This document shows positions 22,802 to 33,657 of a stretch of DNA of 64,000 bases, one piece after another. The position numbers were made by a program, and so were the translations under genes. The stretch lies in assembly GCF_000143535.2 (NCBI RefSeq), contig NC_037317.1, positions 1,054,001 to 1,118,000 on the forward strand, written 5' to 3'. The DNA is from Botrytis cinerea B05.10. Taxonomy: Eukaryota > Ascomycota > Leotiomycetes > Helotiales > Sclerotiniaceae. Position 1 is the first letter of the stretch. The number at the start of each line of letters is the position of its first letter. The notes beneath the pieces were generated by a model. The model was not told the DNA's origin and made no database searches. It saw only the letters and a list, made by a program, of their open reading frames with translations.

Positions 22802-22828
22802 TGGAAATGGAAATGGAAATGGAAATGG
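22802..22828 (+). repeat. (GGAAAT)n microsatellite
   Basis: Four hexamer units of GGAAAT. Confidence 0.85.
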
Positions 22829-22855
22829 CCAACATAATCATGGTGAAGATGCCGT

Positions 22856-22916
22856 GGATGCTGGATGCTGGATGCTGGATGCTGGATGCTGGATGCTGGA
22901 TGCTGGATGCTGGATG
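22856..22916 (+). repeat. (GGATGCT)n heptamer minisatellite
   Basis: 61 bp of a perfect 7-bp unit GGATGCT, about 8.7 copies, with no interruption. Confidence 0.95.
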
Positions 22917-22980
22917 AAGACGCATGTGGGGAAAGCTGATACTCTCTCTATCTACGCTATCACATCGTACATGCGGCCTC

Positions 22981-25600
22981 ACTTCATTCACTCTTCATGA
23001 AGAACTCACACTGCTCACATCTCGTACATAACAACTCAATTGATATCAATTGGCATCAATTGGCATCAATCGTCTCAATCATCGTCCAATTCATTCTTAT
23101 CATTCGTATCCGTATCCATTTGGCACCATCATCGGCTTATTCTCTCACTCAATTGGTCCAAGACATCTATCCCATCCATCCCATCCACCCCCGACCAACA
23201 TCATTTGGAATCGGCGTGTCAAAAGTCGTGATTCCTTTCATGCAATTTTGAATGTGTCTCGTCTATCTCTCCTCACGGTCGCCAATGGCCTCTTTGCTAC
23301 TCCCCTCCCCTCCACTCTATCGTACTTCGCCTCAATTGGCTTTATCCTGTTCTAGAACTATGATAGATATATGTTTGGTCTTGCCTTGCCTCGTCTTGCC
23401 TTCCGTTGCGTTGCGTTCCGATGCTTTCCTTCGCCTCCCTTTCCTTGCCTTGCCTTGCCTTGCCTTGCCTTTCCCTTCACAACTCAACAAGCATAATCAT
23501 CTCCAGTTTCGTTACAACCATACTCCACATCATCCTCAGCCCAATTCGCAATTGAGTTCTGACAAATTGCCTCCTCCTCCCACAAGCCTCCCTCAATTTC
23601 CTTTCTTCAACGTGTTTCAACCTTACAGCACTTTCCAAGCACCCGAGCCAGCTAGTGAGTTCATCCTTTGACCATCGTTCGTACACGTGTTTCCACCCCA
23701 TTCCCAATCATCTCCTACTAGCCATCTAACCTACATCTCCCTACATCTACCTAACCCTCCTTCTCTCGATATCCGAAAGCCCAATGATGCACAGAAGAGG
23801 CCTCTGTAAACAACTGGACTTTCGCAATTGGCATCTCTCTAATGCCATGTCCCATCTCCAAATCGTCGTGGTGGACCCCACTCTCCTACAGGAACTTAAT
23901 GAATTCTGGTGTACAACACAGTACTTTCCACCGTGCTTGAGTAGCATCGCTTCTCTTTATTGGCGAGAAATGCGCGCTTCTGTGCTCGGAGGTGGAGAGT
24001 GCTGTACTCTTCGCCTCGTACATGCAGTTTGGATGTAGCACGAATCTTTTATCTACACACCCCCTTTTCCGGCGTGCTCTTCACATTCACTCTGTTCGAG
24101 AGTCTAGAGGGATTTGGACAAGCTTGACTATAGATAGACGTACTCGAGACTAGGTAGGTACGAATCATGAGTTGAGGGAAGAAGGTTCTCATGAAATGAT
24201 CATCCGTCCCTTTTGAATCTGCCATGCAAGGGTTAAATCTCCATCCCCCCCCCTTCTTCACCAATAACAAGGTCATCTGCACCTCCAATTATCTCTCTTC
24301 AATTCATGAATCAAGATTCTATTCTTGCTAATGGCGCAGAGAAGCGCAGAGACCAGCATCCCTATCATCACATGCAAAGATTGCGATCCCATCTTGTCTC
24401 ACCACCCCACCATCCCATTCTCTCGCCCCGATCATATGATGCGAAGTCATCACCTCACCCATTCTACAAGCACCTCTCCAGCCAAACTCTCTCGCTCGCC
24501 TCCCTGATCTTCGCAATCTCTCCCATCTCCCCAAGTCTCTCCAATCCTCTCCTCCCTCACTGTCGTGTTCCCGTCCCCCCATCCCGTATCCCCAACCCCT
24601 CTTGCCCAACCCCGAACGCATCCGAAAAGCACTGAAACATGCACCTCTCAAAGCCTCTAAATGAAACACCCAAACACCAAACACAACCCAAACCATCACA
24701 AAAGCATCTCCATGCATGCATTCCCCATTCAGTCCGTGGCACGCACATCCCACTTCCTCCATCCATTCTGAGTTCCGCCCGCTGCAACCTGCACAGAACC
24801 AGAAGCATAAACACGACATCTCTTCCCTCCCATGCACGTCCAGTAGATCCAGTATACATGGCATGCATACATATATCAGCTTTGCATAGGTACCATCCGA
24901 GCCATCTCGCTATCTGTCTACATACTGGAAGATTATATCGCCATCCGATCCTATTTCTTCCCATCGCCTTCTGCAACCCTGCGCATCTATGATCCTTCCA
25001 TCTGAATCTAGTGATCCCCTATGTAACCACATACTCAACATCTTCAACATCAATTCCCACATCTTCGACCCTCCCATCTCATCCCATCCCATCCCAAGCC
25101 TTCCCAGTTTCGCAACTCGCCTCGTAAACTCGTAATCGTATCATAATAGATCATACTATACCACACATACCAAGCTGAACACCCATCCCCCATCCGCATC
25201 CCCCCATACAATCACAAACCCAACCAACAAAGATCACACGTACCCTCAAGCATCAAACACCCCATCCAAGAGCATACGGATGGGATGGTATCTACCCTCC
25301 TCATCTATCTCCAAAACATACACACATACAAGACAATTAAATATGCCATTTACCCTTCAATTACCCTAGAGAAACATCCATCATCTAAACCAACATCCAA
25401 ACCAAAAATCTCCCTTCTCTCCATCACAGAAAATCAAACCCCTCATAATTCCCATCCCCAATCCCCCGCCGCAAACGCCAATCAACCCAATCCCAATCCC
25501 AATCCCAAACCAGCCCAGCCAGCCCAGCCAGCCACCCTTATCGATAAGAACAATAGAGGGGTAATTTTCTAATCGCATAGAGGGGTAAATTTTCTAATCC
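22981..25600 (+). other. Pyrimidine-rich non-coding stretch
   Basis: About 2.6 kb in which the plus strand is strongly C/T-rich (many CCCATCC, CTCTC, CCTTG runs), ending at a poly-C tract. It has the look of a long fungal 5' leader or a non-coding transcript on the plus strand. Open frames here (for example 24306-24635, 23252-23671) have the composition of the DNA and no recognisable protein. No gene is assigned. Confidence 0.35.
23440..23471 (+). repeat. (CCTTG)n pentamer repeat
   Basis: Four to five units of CCTTG within a pyrimidine-rich zone. Confidence 0.8.
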
Positions 25601-25611
25601 TCCCCCCCCTT

Positions 25612-25631
25612 CCCCCCCCCCCCCCCCCCCC
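25612..25631 (+). repeat. Poly-C tract (20)
   Basis: A run of 20 C, preceded by an eight-C run and TT, followed by AAAAAA. Just before it, a short segment, AGAGGGGTAA-TTTTCTAATC, occurs twice. Confidence 0.9.
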
Positions 25632-25706
25632 AAAAAAGAAAAAGACAATGATGACAATTGATAAAGAAAAATTCTACAGGGATGGCTTGTCTTCACTGGT
25701 TTTCAT

Positions 25707-25734
25707 AGATAGATAGATAGATAGATAGATAGAT
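25707..25734 (+). repeat. (GATA)n microsatellite
   Basis: About seven tandem GATA units. Confidence 0.9.
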
Positions 25735-25888
25735 GAATAAGGGAGGGAGATAGGGAAAAGTTGGAAGGAATGGGAAAATGGGAATGGGAAAAGTGGATGT
25801 GTGATTTTTGTTTTTATTTATTTATTTATTTTTATTTGCTTTTTGATTGAGCTATTGATTAATAGATCTCGGTTTGTTAGTTTGTTGG

Positions 25889-25890
<2 letters not shown>

Positions 25891-25919
<29 letters not shown>
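25891..25919 (+). repeat. Poly-T tract (29)
   Basis: The longest T homopolymer in the window, followed by G-rich sequence. Confidence 0.95.
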
Positions 25920-25924
<5 letters not shown>

Positions 25925-26117
25925 GAGAGGGGGGGGGTGGTGGATTGTTTTCTTCTTGAATCTGGTGAGGAGAGAAGAGAGAGGAGCGGTCAAGATGTTG
26001 GTTCATTGATTAATTAATCAATCGATTAGTTATTTAGTTAGTTAGTTAATTAGTGTTTTTCTTTCTTCTCTTTCTCTTTGTTTCTTTCTTCCTTTTCTTT
26101 CTTATTTTCCCCTTCTA

Positions 26118-26140
26118 CTTCTTCTTCTTCTTCTTCTTCT
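26118..26140 (+). repeat. (CTT)n microsatellite
   Basis: About seven CTT units. Confidence 0.85.
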
Positions 26141-27258
26141 CCTCCTTACTTTCTTGGCAGGTGGAACGTACTTGAAGTTTCGAGTCTTGAGTCATAAGAG
26201 AATGGAATCGAATAGAATTCGAACAATTGATTGATGGGATTCCCATTCACCTACCTACTACCGAGTATAGAAACAACCAAGACGACGCAAGACGCGAGCT
26301 CGTTCGAAATTTCTCGGGACGGCATCTAGAGAGCAGGTTTTGTCGACAGATAGATACATAGATGCCACTGCACTTGTAGTTTGTAGTATGACGGGATAGT
26401 AGATTGTGATTTCTCTTCTTCCTGTTGTCTAGATGGCTACAAGATTTTCTATCTACTTACTCTATATGATGGGATTGAGATGGGTTTGTGAGTGAGCTTA
26501 GTTGGCTCTGTATATGTGTGCGTGTGTGTGTGTGTAGTTATGGGTTCTTGCTATGGAGTGAGATCGAACGGACCTTTCGTCGGATTGGAATTTCGGTATG
26601 CTAGATACTAGATGGGTATTTTCAATCCAGATAGGCAGGTATGCGGTATATGTATATATCATTAGAAGTCTAAATATATATGCATACACAAATATACCAA
26701 CTTCGGATTCAAAGTCCCAACTACAAATGTGGCTTCTTACACTGGTCCATAGAATCATATCCACCCTCGCAATTTGAAGTGAGAGCTCGATATCAAGTCT
26801 ATAGTACATATGTAGGTTCAGAATATATCATTGAAAAGCGAGATGACGGGGAACAGATAGACAATATACAATACATGTAATTTCGAAGTTCCAATCATGA
26901 CCTATTCTGAGAATTCTATTTTATATTTATATATCATAATAAAATCAAGTCACCAAAAAAAGCCTGTCAAAACTGCACAGAATATAAGAAAAAATATCAT
27001 TTAATTCAAAACACTTACCTACCTACCTCCTAGAGCAAGAAATCGCAAGTCTACTTACTACGACAAAAGAAAGATGGAAGAAATTACCATTGTATTTGCA
27101 TCTTCGTCCTCGTTCGTTTTTTTTCTTCTTCTCGAAATTCCACCTGTGTCGGATTCCCCGGGAGAAAATTGCGCAATTACAACAAAAGAAAGATGGAAGA
27201 AATTACCATTGTATTTATATCTCCGTCCTTCATGCTCTCTCTCTAACCTCTCAATCTC

Positions 27259-27441
27259 CTATCTCTTCGACTTCTTCTCATTCTCCTTGCATCCGCCGCA
27301 GACATTGTTCTTGCGAACAGTATCCCGATGGTAGTAGGGACAAGTGGTGGGTTGGATGTTGAAGCGACGAGCGTGGTTGCATCTGTCGACCCAGTAGCTG
27401 GGGTGGCTGCAGCTGGAAACGGTTTGGATGGATTTGCACAT
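27259..27441 (-). CDS. Small Cys-rich protein (60 residues)
   Basis: ATG at 27441 to TAG at 27259 encodes 60 residues with a patterned set of metal-ligand-type residues: Cys2, Cys11, His13, Cys21, His23, Cys34, Cys48 and Cys51 (the last two as CGGC). The start MCKSIQTVSSC and the NNVCGGCK end resemble the many small fungal proteins that begin MCxxI and close with a CxxC, thought to be zinc-binding and of unknown role. The frame is open upstream to 27642, but that part contains a (GT)n-derived HTHTHT run and looks non-coding, so I prefer the internal ATG. No signal peptide is seen, so it is probably cytosolic or nuclear rather than secreted. It sits alone in a long gene-free interval. Confidence 0.55.
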   Translation of the reverse strand: MCKSIQTVSSCSHPSYWVDRCNHARRFNIQPTTCPYYHRDTVRKNNVCGGCKENEKKSKR

Positions 27442-27465
27442 TTTTGAGATGTTTGTTTGTCTGTT

Positions 27466-27484
27466 TGTGTGTGTGTGTGTGTGT
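27466..27484 (+). repeat. (GT)n microsatellite
   Basis: Nine to ten GT units, just upstream of the Cys-rich ORF start. Confidence 0.85.
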
Positions 27485-27675
27485 TTTAAGGAATGAAGAG
27501 GAAGAATAAATGGGGTTACTGGAAGGGAAATATATACCTTCGAGCGAGGTGTTGTTGAGGAGTTGTTCTGAGAATGTTGAGATTTCGTGAGAGGGGAGCT
27601 GTTCATTCTTCCACTTAACAAAGTGTGTATTCCGTCTCTCATTGTTGAATAATTTAGCTAAATTTATGAAACAAT

Positions 27676-28275
27676 ATGGATAAATATCCAAAAGACTTTC
27701 TGGAAAGAAATCTGCATTTAGATCGAAGGTCATATGAAGATGTAGTGGATTTAGCGACAGAATACGGTAAACCGATAGATTCAGTTAGGCTTCCCCCTTG
27801 TTCAAATTTTGGGTTCAGTGATACTCAGGAAACTTCGAGAGTGCGAGGATGGCCTATGTTAATGTTTCGTCCAGAAAGATCATATGAATCGTTCCTGTAT
27901 GCCGCCCCCTCCTTCTGCCAGAGAGTGAGCGCAAGAATACCAAACATTGCACTTAGCCAGATTCTCAACACCACACTCAGAGAAGAAACTCAATTTCAAA
28001 AAAATACAATACCATTCAAGGTGACGAGAATAAGAAAAGAAGAATATGTAATGTCAATATCTCCTATAAAAAGCACGAAACAAAGACTGTTCTTTCTCAT
28101 TCATTGTTACCCGTCATTTTTCTTTGTCTTTCTCTCTCCTATCTCAAAGAAAGAATATTACTTCTCGCTTCAGATCCTTGCCCATTTTAATTTTAACTTT
28201 CCATTTCCATTTACATTTCCAGTAATACAATTCTCTAATGTATTAAACTCTCAGCCTTGCGAAGCAAGAGCCTAG
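27676..28275 (+). CDS. Doubtful 199-residue open frame
   Basis: ATG to TAG, 199 residues. The first 130 residues have ordinary amino-acid use (many charged residues, RRSYEDVVDLATEYG and similar), while the last 60 are Phe/Ser/Pro-rich and follow the base composition. I recognise no family. It could be a lineage-specific gene, a decayed copy, or chance in AT-rich DNA. Confidence 0.2.
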   Translation: MDKYPKDFLERNLHLDRRSYEDVVDLATEYGKPIDSVRLPPCSNFGFSDTQETSRVRGWPMLMFRPERSYESFLYAAPSFCQRVSARIPNIALSQILNTTLREETQFQKNTIPFKVTRIRKEEYVMSISPIKSTKQRLFFLIHCYPSFFFVFLSPISKKEYYFSLQILAHFNFNFPFPFTFPVIQFSNVLNSQPCEARA

Positions 28276-28805
28276 TCTAACCCTTCCAAGTATTTCACGT
28301 ATAACCTCCCGGTATTACTCATGGTAGCCTACTAGGCTACAGTACATCTGAGACACGGGGCGACTACGAGTATTCGATGACGACATCTATCCACATGTAT
28401 ATATAATATAAAACTAGTCATACTCTCTGGATCCAAAATAGGTGTACATTTAGCAACCGTACGCGTTCATGATGATCAAATAGAAGTAGTATTGCCTGTT
28501 CCACTTGACAAGAATATAGAAGATAGACTTCTATCTGCGTAACCTTTAGTTGGGAACCTTGAGAAGCCTCAGTTTTAATGCCTGCCAAGTATTGCCTAAT
28601 GTCTACCAAATAAGCAGAGTTACCTTGCGAGAGCCTTGTCTCAACATATTCAAATCTCAAGAGGTGTAGATGGAAGAAAAATGACGCTTTCCCTCTTCCC
28701 ATAGATGGAGATATATAGAAGGGGCACATCTACGTATATTAATGAGTAGCATGTCTTCCACATTTCCACTCCAGATCCTTCACGTCCTTGTATATATGTA
28801 CAACA

Positions 28806-30617
28806 TTATGTAAAATCATATATAACCAGCCGCTGTTGTATACACCCATTCCCCATCCCATCTCTATTAACTTCTCTCGCGACCAATCCATTCTCACCAT
28901 GCGCATTTTTGAGCAATTGCCCACTCGCTTCCTCTTCGTTGCTCTCGCACTCACAACCTGAATCTTCCTCGCTCGATTTCAGCACTATGACCATTTCCTC
29001 ATCAAAACCAACCCAGATTTTCTTTTCCAGATCTTCTCTCATTTTCCTCTTCTCGGTATCATTCATGTTTCTCCCTTCCCCTTCTCGACCCTCATCGCCA
29101 CTTACCCTTTCTTTCCCCTCGCCAACCCTCACGCTCCTTTCCACCCTTGAGCCCTCTCCCTTTCTAAAGATGCCCGGTTCCAATTCCCAAACCCTTAATT
29201 CACCTCCTCTTTCACTAACACTTACAGCCTTACCCCTACTAGTAATACTTGCGAAACTAATTGAGCTTGTATGACCAAATAATTTTTGGGGAGGGGAAAG
29301 AGTAAGCGAGGTGTGTGTACTAGTGCAGAGGTAGAGAGAAAGTGTATTATCGGGATGTGTGGCCAGGATATAAGGGTGTGCGTAAGAAAGAGATGTTGGA
29401 CGGGGAAGAGAAGGGCGTGGGGTAGAGGAAGTTAAGGGTTGAAAGCCCGGCGGGAAGGAGGAGGTCAGGCGGGAGTTTGTTAGGGTTGGGAGTTCAAGTG
29501 AGGAAAGAGTGAAGTGAAGTTCCTGAATTGAGATGGTGTGACCGCTTAGGTAGGTCGGAAGAGTGTACACTATTGAGGCGATGATAGTGGATGGCGTGAG
29601 ACGGATGGATAGAGACAATGGTGGCCATGAAGAATGTGATTTGAGAGATGTCAAGAGATATGGACTGATTGATCTATCCACATTCTCCTCTATACTAATG
29701 CTCTTGTCATCGTCTCCAGACTCTTGTATCGACCCGACAGGACTAAGCGTGTAAAACGAAAGGAGCTGCCTTTCCGTGATGCTCAGCACGTATGGATGTG
29801 CGTAAGCTATAGCACTTAACATCCCGTTACTGCTCGGTGGATGCCTGTATTTTTTCACAAACATCTTATTTTCCACATCGAGTACCCATGTTCCCCAACC
29901 TCCATCTTCAAATCCCACCACAATCCCTAGTCTTCCTTTCTCCCCATATTGATCATCGACGGCTAAACAAGTAGGTATTCCCTCGTCCAATCCACATGTC
30001 GTAATCAATTCCCTCTCTTTAAGACCCCAGGCCTTCAAACCCTCCAGCTCACCAACCGTAACTACCACTCCTCCTGCCAACCTCACCAATATATTCGGCA
30101 CATTTCCTCTCTCCGCAATTTCAATCTCCTTAACCTCACATGCACCCCTCGCCCAATTATGCCTCAGTTTATACTGCCTCTTCCAATTAGTTTCTCTCCC
30201 ATCACCTCTACTTCTCAACCCTTCCTCATCCAACCATCTACTCCTTCTCGAACTAAACCGAAACCTTTCTTCACTCCCAGATTTGTTTCTACTACCTTCT
30301 TCCCTCGGTTCTCCTACGACTCTTTCTTTGTTCACTTTCTCTCTATTCTTGATACCCGGAATGCGCAATGCGCGCGGTAACACAAATCGAGAATAATATA
30401 ACGATTTCCATAGTTGCGAATCGTGAGTAAGAGTATAGAAGTGTTGAGAAACGGAGTGACAGGATAAAAGAGTCTCAATTGGTAAATGATGAAGGATGCG
30501 GATGAGGAGTTCGGAGGAAAGATGAGAGATGTGGTCGCGTTCATTTGGTGGGAGGCAATGTTTCTTCGTTATTGGTAAGTCATTCTGAGATGTACTTGAC
30601 CTTCGGCGTTTGGGCAT
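28806..30617 (-). CDS. F-box protein with beta-propeller-like C-terminal part
   Basis: One exon of 603 residues. A basic N-terminus (KRRRSS) precedes an F-box at about residues 29-76 (HLSSELLIRILHHLP...SQLWKSLYYSRF). F-boxes bind Skp1 in SCF ubiquitin ligases. Residues from about 185 to 490 contain repeated strand-like blocks such as WGTWVLDVENKMF, LFGHTSSISFASITSRG and GGELRVWELEPG, which look like degenerate WD40 repeats forming a substrate-binding propeller. The last 110 residues are charged and disordered, then end in QQRLVIYDFT, probably the closing strand. The target is unknown. The strand-like GHTSSI..VWEL repeat is the best WD40 match. It shares a 374 bp promoter with PEX16. Confidence 0.82.
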   Translation of the reverse strand: MPKRRRSSTSQNDLPITKKHCLPPNERDHISHLSSELLIRILHHLPIETLLSCHSVSQHFYTLTHDSQLWKSLYYSRFVLPRALRIPGIKNREKVNKERVVGEPREEGSRNKSGSEERFRFSSRRSRWLDEEGLRSRGDGRETNWKRQYKLRHNWARGACEVKEIEIAERGNVPNILVRLAGGVVVTVGELEGLKAWGLKERELITTCGLDEGIPTCLAVDDQYGEKGRLGIVVGFEDGGWGTWVLDVENKMFVKKYRHPPSSNGMLSAIAYAHPYVLSITERQLLSFYTLSPVGSIQESGDDDKSISIEENVDRSISPYLLTSLKSHSSWPPLSLSIRLTPSTIIASIVYTLPTYLSGHTISIQELHFTLSSLELPTLTNSRLTSSFPPGFQPLTSSTPRPSLPRPTSLSYAHPYILATHPDNTLSLYLCTSTHTSLTLSPPQKLFGHTSSISFASITSRGKAVSVSERGGELRVWELEPGIFRKGEGSRVERSVRVGEGKERVSGDEGREGEGRNMNDTEKRKMREDLEKKIWVGFDEEMVIVLKSSEEDSGCECESNEEEASGQLLKNAHGENGLVAREVNRDGMGNGCIQQRLVIYDFT

Positions 30618-30991
30618 GGCGTACTATGAAGTTTTCTAGAAGAGAAACCGTAGGGGAAAATCTAATATACCTCTCTCCTTCAGTACTTTGTCAGTACCTA
30701 GGTATGTATCTGAATATTTGCCCTCGCGCTTCGTCTTATCAATTTTGATATACAGGGATTAATGCAACGGAACGCGGAAGCTAACTTATCGCCGACCCAC
30801 CACTAAAATTCACGTGCGTGTCCAAATCTGGGGCCGAGGCTGAGGATCGAAATTAAGCTCCAACCCCCCTTTGCGACGGCATATCCAAATCCAACCTTCA
30901 TTCACTACCAACAAGCGCGTTTCACCCTCATCCTCTCCACAAAATCTCTTCAGTCACAACGATCGTCTTATCTCATGAATAGTTCTCAGTC
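30618..30991. promoter_or_regulatory. Shared divergent promoter, F-box gene / PEX16, with E-box
   Basis: 374 bp between divergent starts. CACGTG at 30811-30816 is a palindromic E-box. A C/T-rich leader runs into the PEX16 ATG. Confidence 0.45.
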
Positions 30992-32101
30992 ATGGACTCC
31001 CTAAAAAGTGTGCGGGAGAAGATCCCTAACGCGCTACACCTCTATTCCGACTTCATCCTCAAAAATCAATCTTCCGTTACCCAAATCGAATCCGCTTTAC
31101 GCTCTCTAACATATATAATACCCGGCCGGTTTCGCGATGCCGAACTTGCATCTGAATCCCTACATTCTTCTATTCAGTTGCTCTCACTTTACCATGACAC
31201 CCTTCTCTCTCGCGCCCTATCCAAACTCCCCGGTATGCCTAGACAAAATGCGCATAATCGATATACCAAATATTGGGTCAAGGGAAATCGGATGTATAGA
31301 AGAATTGCCATGTTATTGAGTATGATACAGTATACCGAGTTATTATGGGAGATGATGGCCAAGAGGAAAGGAGAGAAGATTAGATGGAGAGTGGTAGTAT
31401 TTCTTGAATTCATCAAGGCAGTCTGTAAACTGCTACTCTTGAGAATCACCAAAGGACGACCACTTGTTACGCCACCTCTTCCCGAACGTGATATCATACC
31501 CGAGGAATCACTTACGGAAACCGAGGAAATACCCCCTTGGCTCGATACCGACGACACGGCAGCCATGCGAGAAGAGGAGAAGCTCCGCAAGAAACGCGAG
31601 GGAAAAGAACACAAATTGAAGAGAACAGGCTTAACACTCCCAAATCTCCCAAATCCAAGCGATATCTCAAACTATCTACTTTCCAAAGTTCTCGTCGCCG
31701 AAGACATCAAAGCGCCAATCTCGCTTCTTAACCCCCTTACTCTCCCTTCTCAATATGCAGAATATATGCACATTCTCCAACCCGTCATCTATGCCATTGC
31801 TCTCTCTCATTACCGCAAGAACCCTAAGTCCTGGAAACCCTGGGCTATTGGTCTCAGCATTGAATATGCTGCACGCCAACTCCGCAGCGAGAATTATAGA
31901 ACTACTCCTCTTGAGAAAGAACAGTGGAATAAGCGAGGCTGGGCAATGGGATGGTGGGCCTTACGAGGTGCTTTCTATGAGAATGTTACTAAGGGATTCT
32001 TGCATAGAACAAGCAACCGCTTGCCAAGTTTTGTTGGGGGTGTGGTCGAGGATTATTTGTGGTTGTGGGATGAGTATTACTTCAGTACGAGTCAGGATTA
32101 G
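30992..32101 (+). CDS. pex16: Peroxisomal membrane protein PEX16
   Basis: One exon of 369 residues. Family features seen: the N-terminal segment HLYSDFILKNQSSVTQIESALRSLTYIIPGRF, an ELASESLHSS block, the KGNRMYRRIAMLLSMIQYTELLWEM stretch, a hydrophobic helix at about 132-150 (WRVVVFLEFIKAVCKLLLL), and the C-terminal PSQYAEYMHILQPVIYAIALSHY and WKPWAIGLSIEYAARQL, then FLHR and a closing LWDEYYF. Pex16 acts early in peroxisome membrane assembly; Yarrowia has a peripheral matrix-side form and mammals an integral receptor for Pex3. A charged linker (about 165-215) is probably disordered. Filamentous ascomycetes keep PEX16, while Saccharomyces lacks it. Confidence 0.93.
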   Translation: MDSLKSVREKIPNALHLYSDFILKNQSSVTQIESALRSLTYIIPGRFRDAELASESLHSSIQLLSLYHDTLLSRALSKLPGMPRQNAHNRYTKYWVKGNRMYRRIAMLLSMIQYTELLWEMMAKRKGEKIRWRVVVFLEFIKAVCKLLLLRITKGRPLVTPPLPERDIIPEESLTETEEIPPWLDTDDTAAMREEEKLRKKREGKEHKLKRTGLTLPNLPNPSDISNYLLSKVLVAEDIKAPISLLNPLTLPSQYAEYMHILQPVIYAIALSHYRKNPKSWKPWAIGLSIEYAARQLRSENYRTTPLEKEQWNKRGWAMGWWALRGAFYENVTKGFLHRTSNRLPSFVGGVVEDYLWLWDEYYFSTSQD

Positions 32102-32966
32102 GGCTGCGAGGTAAAATGTAAGAGAGATCTACAGTTTCGCTTAGATTATCAAGGAGACGGATCAGGGAGACGGAAAATGTAATCATCAATATATCATGCT
32201 TCTATACTGTTTTAAGACTAGGAGCTTGGAAGGCGTCGGGTCTAATCTGGAAACAAACAAGATTGGAACGGAATGAATGGATACCTACACCTATTATGGA
32301 AGACGAAGAGCAGAGAAGAAGACTCTGAGATTGGAGAAGGGAGTTTGGGAAATGAATACTAGTATACCGATAGATATTTTTGTAATTACGATAATGAGTT
32401 TTTGTTCACCCGCGGAGTTTGGACTGGAAATTCTGTTGTGAGCTTGGAAATACCTGTTCTCTGAATAACAATGGATAATGGCGTTAATATTAATCCCAAG
32501 CCTTACAAGATTAATAATATCAACACACAAGTAACAGGAGGGCTGGGAAGAAACATAGAGAGGGGAGATGTATGAGGAGAGACCTTCATCACCACGCCGA
32601 GTAGATGGATGTCACATATTCCCAACTCCTAACCTCTCACTCCCTCCTAGAATGAAATAAGAGCATATTCAATATTTCCCAAGCGTCTTCAAAAGTACAG
32701 GTACGGTTACAGGTACAGTTACCACCAGCTAGCTACAAGCATTTGAAACCACGAGACTGTATCATAGAGTCTCAGGACTCGAAGGGTATCCGCGCCGAAG
32801 GGAGGAAGGGAGATGGGAGGGAGAGGAGAGGAGAGGAGAATTTGTGAGGGTTTCTCTGTTGCCTTCTTGATTCCATTATTACTCGATTGCTCGGTTAGAT
32901 ATACAGAAACATATCGTATGGTCGATAGAGATAGTATCAGTTATTTATATATATATAGATATAGAT

Positions 32967-32995
32967 AAACAAACAAACAAACAAACAAACAAATC

Positions 32996-33026
<31 letters not shown>
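32967..33026 (+). repeat. (AAAC)n then (ATAC)n compound microsatellite
   Basis: Six AAAC units followed, after a short join, by about eight ATAC units. Confidence 0.9.
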
Positions 33027-33027
<1 letters not shown>

Positions 33028-33604
33028 AAACGATCAAGAACCCGTTTATTTATTACCCCCTAAAACAACAACCATCAACACAGCGCAACACAAAACCCCC
33101 AATCTTTCTCATCACCATCACCACTTCGTAGCTTCTCCCCCCCCTCCCAGTATATTCGATCGACTAGGACGTGGCGGCTCTTAGGGATACAATACAATAC
33201 AATCCATATACATAAAAAAAAAAAAGTACAAATCTACCGAAAAAAAAAAAAAAAAAACCAACAACGCCCAGGAGATCCAAAGAAAAAAAGAAAGAAAAAA
33301 CTACGCAGATTCCGGATGATGAAATTTCAAGACTAGAGTATGTATACATACACTACACGAGTTAAGTAGTGCTAATCCCAATTCCAATCCCGCATATTCC
33401 CAGCATTCCCTTCTCCATCACCTCACGAATCACGAAACGCATCCAATCTATCTATCTATGTATCTATCCATCCCTCGATAATCCAACAACGAAACAAGAG
33501 TGAAATCAAACCCCAACCCCAACCCCAATAGCGCTGCCACCACTCAACCACTCACCAAATCCCAATCTAGTATGATTGTACTTATGAATGACCTCCCCAA
33601 CCTA

Positions 33605-33657
33605 TCCATCCATCCATCCATCCATCCATCCATCCATCCATCCATCCATCCATCCAT
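33605..33657 (+). repeat. (ATCC)n microsatellite
   Basis: About thirteen perfect ATCC units, the longest tetranucleotide array in the window. Confidence 0.95.

Larger units (their letters stand above)
20562..22980. other. Gene-free region upstream of the SWIRM gene, microsatellite-rich
   Basis: About 2.4 kb, probably promoter and 5' leader of the SWIRM gene. It is purine-rich on the plus strand near 20750-21160 (so the sense strand is C/T-rich) and holds (AAT)n, (AAAT)n, (ATGG)n, (GGAAAT)n and a heptamer minisatellite. The longest frame (minus strand, 22176-22991) runs through the repeats with no recognisable content. Confidence 0.45.
25601..27258. other. Gene-free region with T-tract and tetranucleotides
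   Basis: About 1.7 kb: poly-C, GATA repeat, a 29-base T run at 25891-25919, CTT repeat at 26118-26140, then AT-rich sequence. The phrase AAAGAAAGATGGAAGAAATTACCATTGTATTT occurs twice, near 27066-27097 and 27184-27215, a direct repeat of about 30 bp. No gene is supported. Confidence 0.45.
27442..28805. other. Spacer between Cys-rich ORF and F-box gene
   Basis: 1.36 kb with a (GT)n repeat (27466-27484), an unrecognised 199-codon plus-strand frame (27676-28275) and AT-rich 3' flanks of the F-box gene. See the separate entry for the frame. Confidence 0.4.

Noticed and set aside
22176..22991. 271-codon minus-strand frame
   Set aside because: It passes through the heptamer and (ATGG)n arrays, which give SSIQHPA-like repeats. 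No domain is seen.
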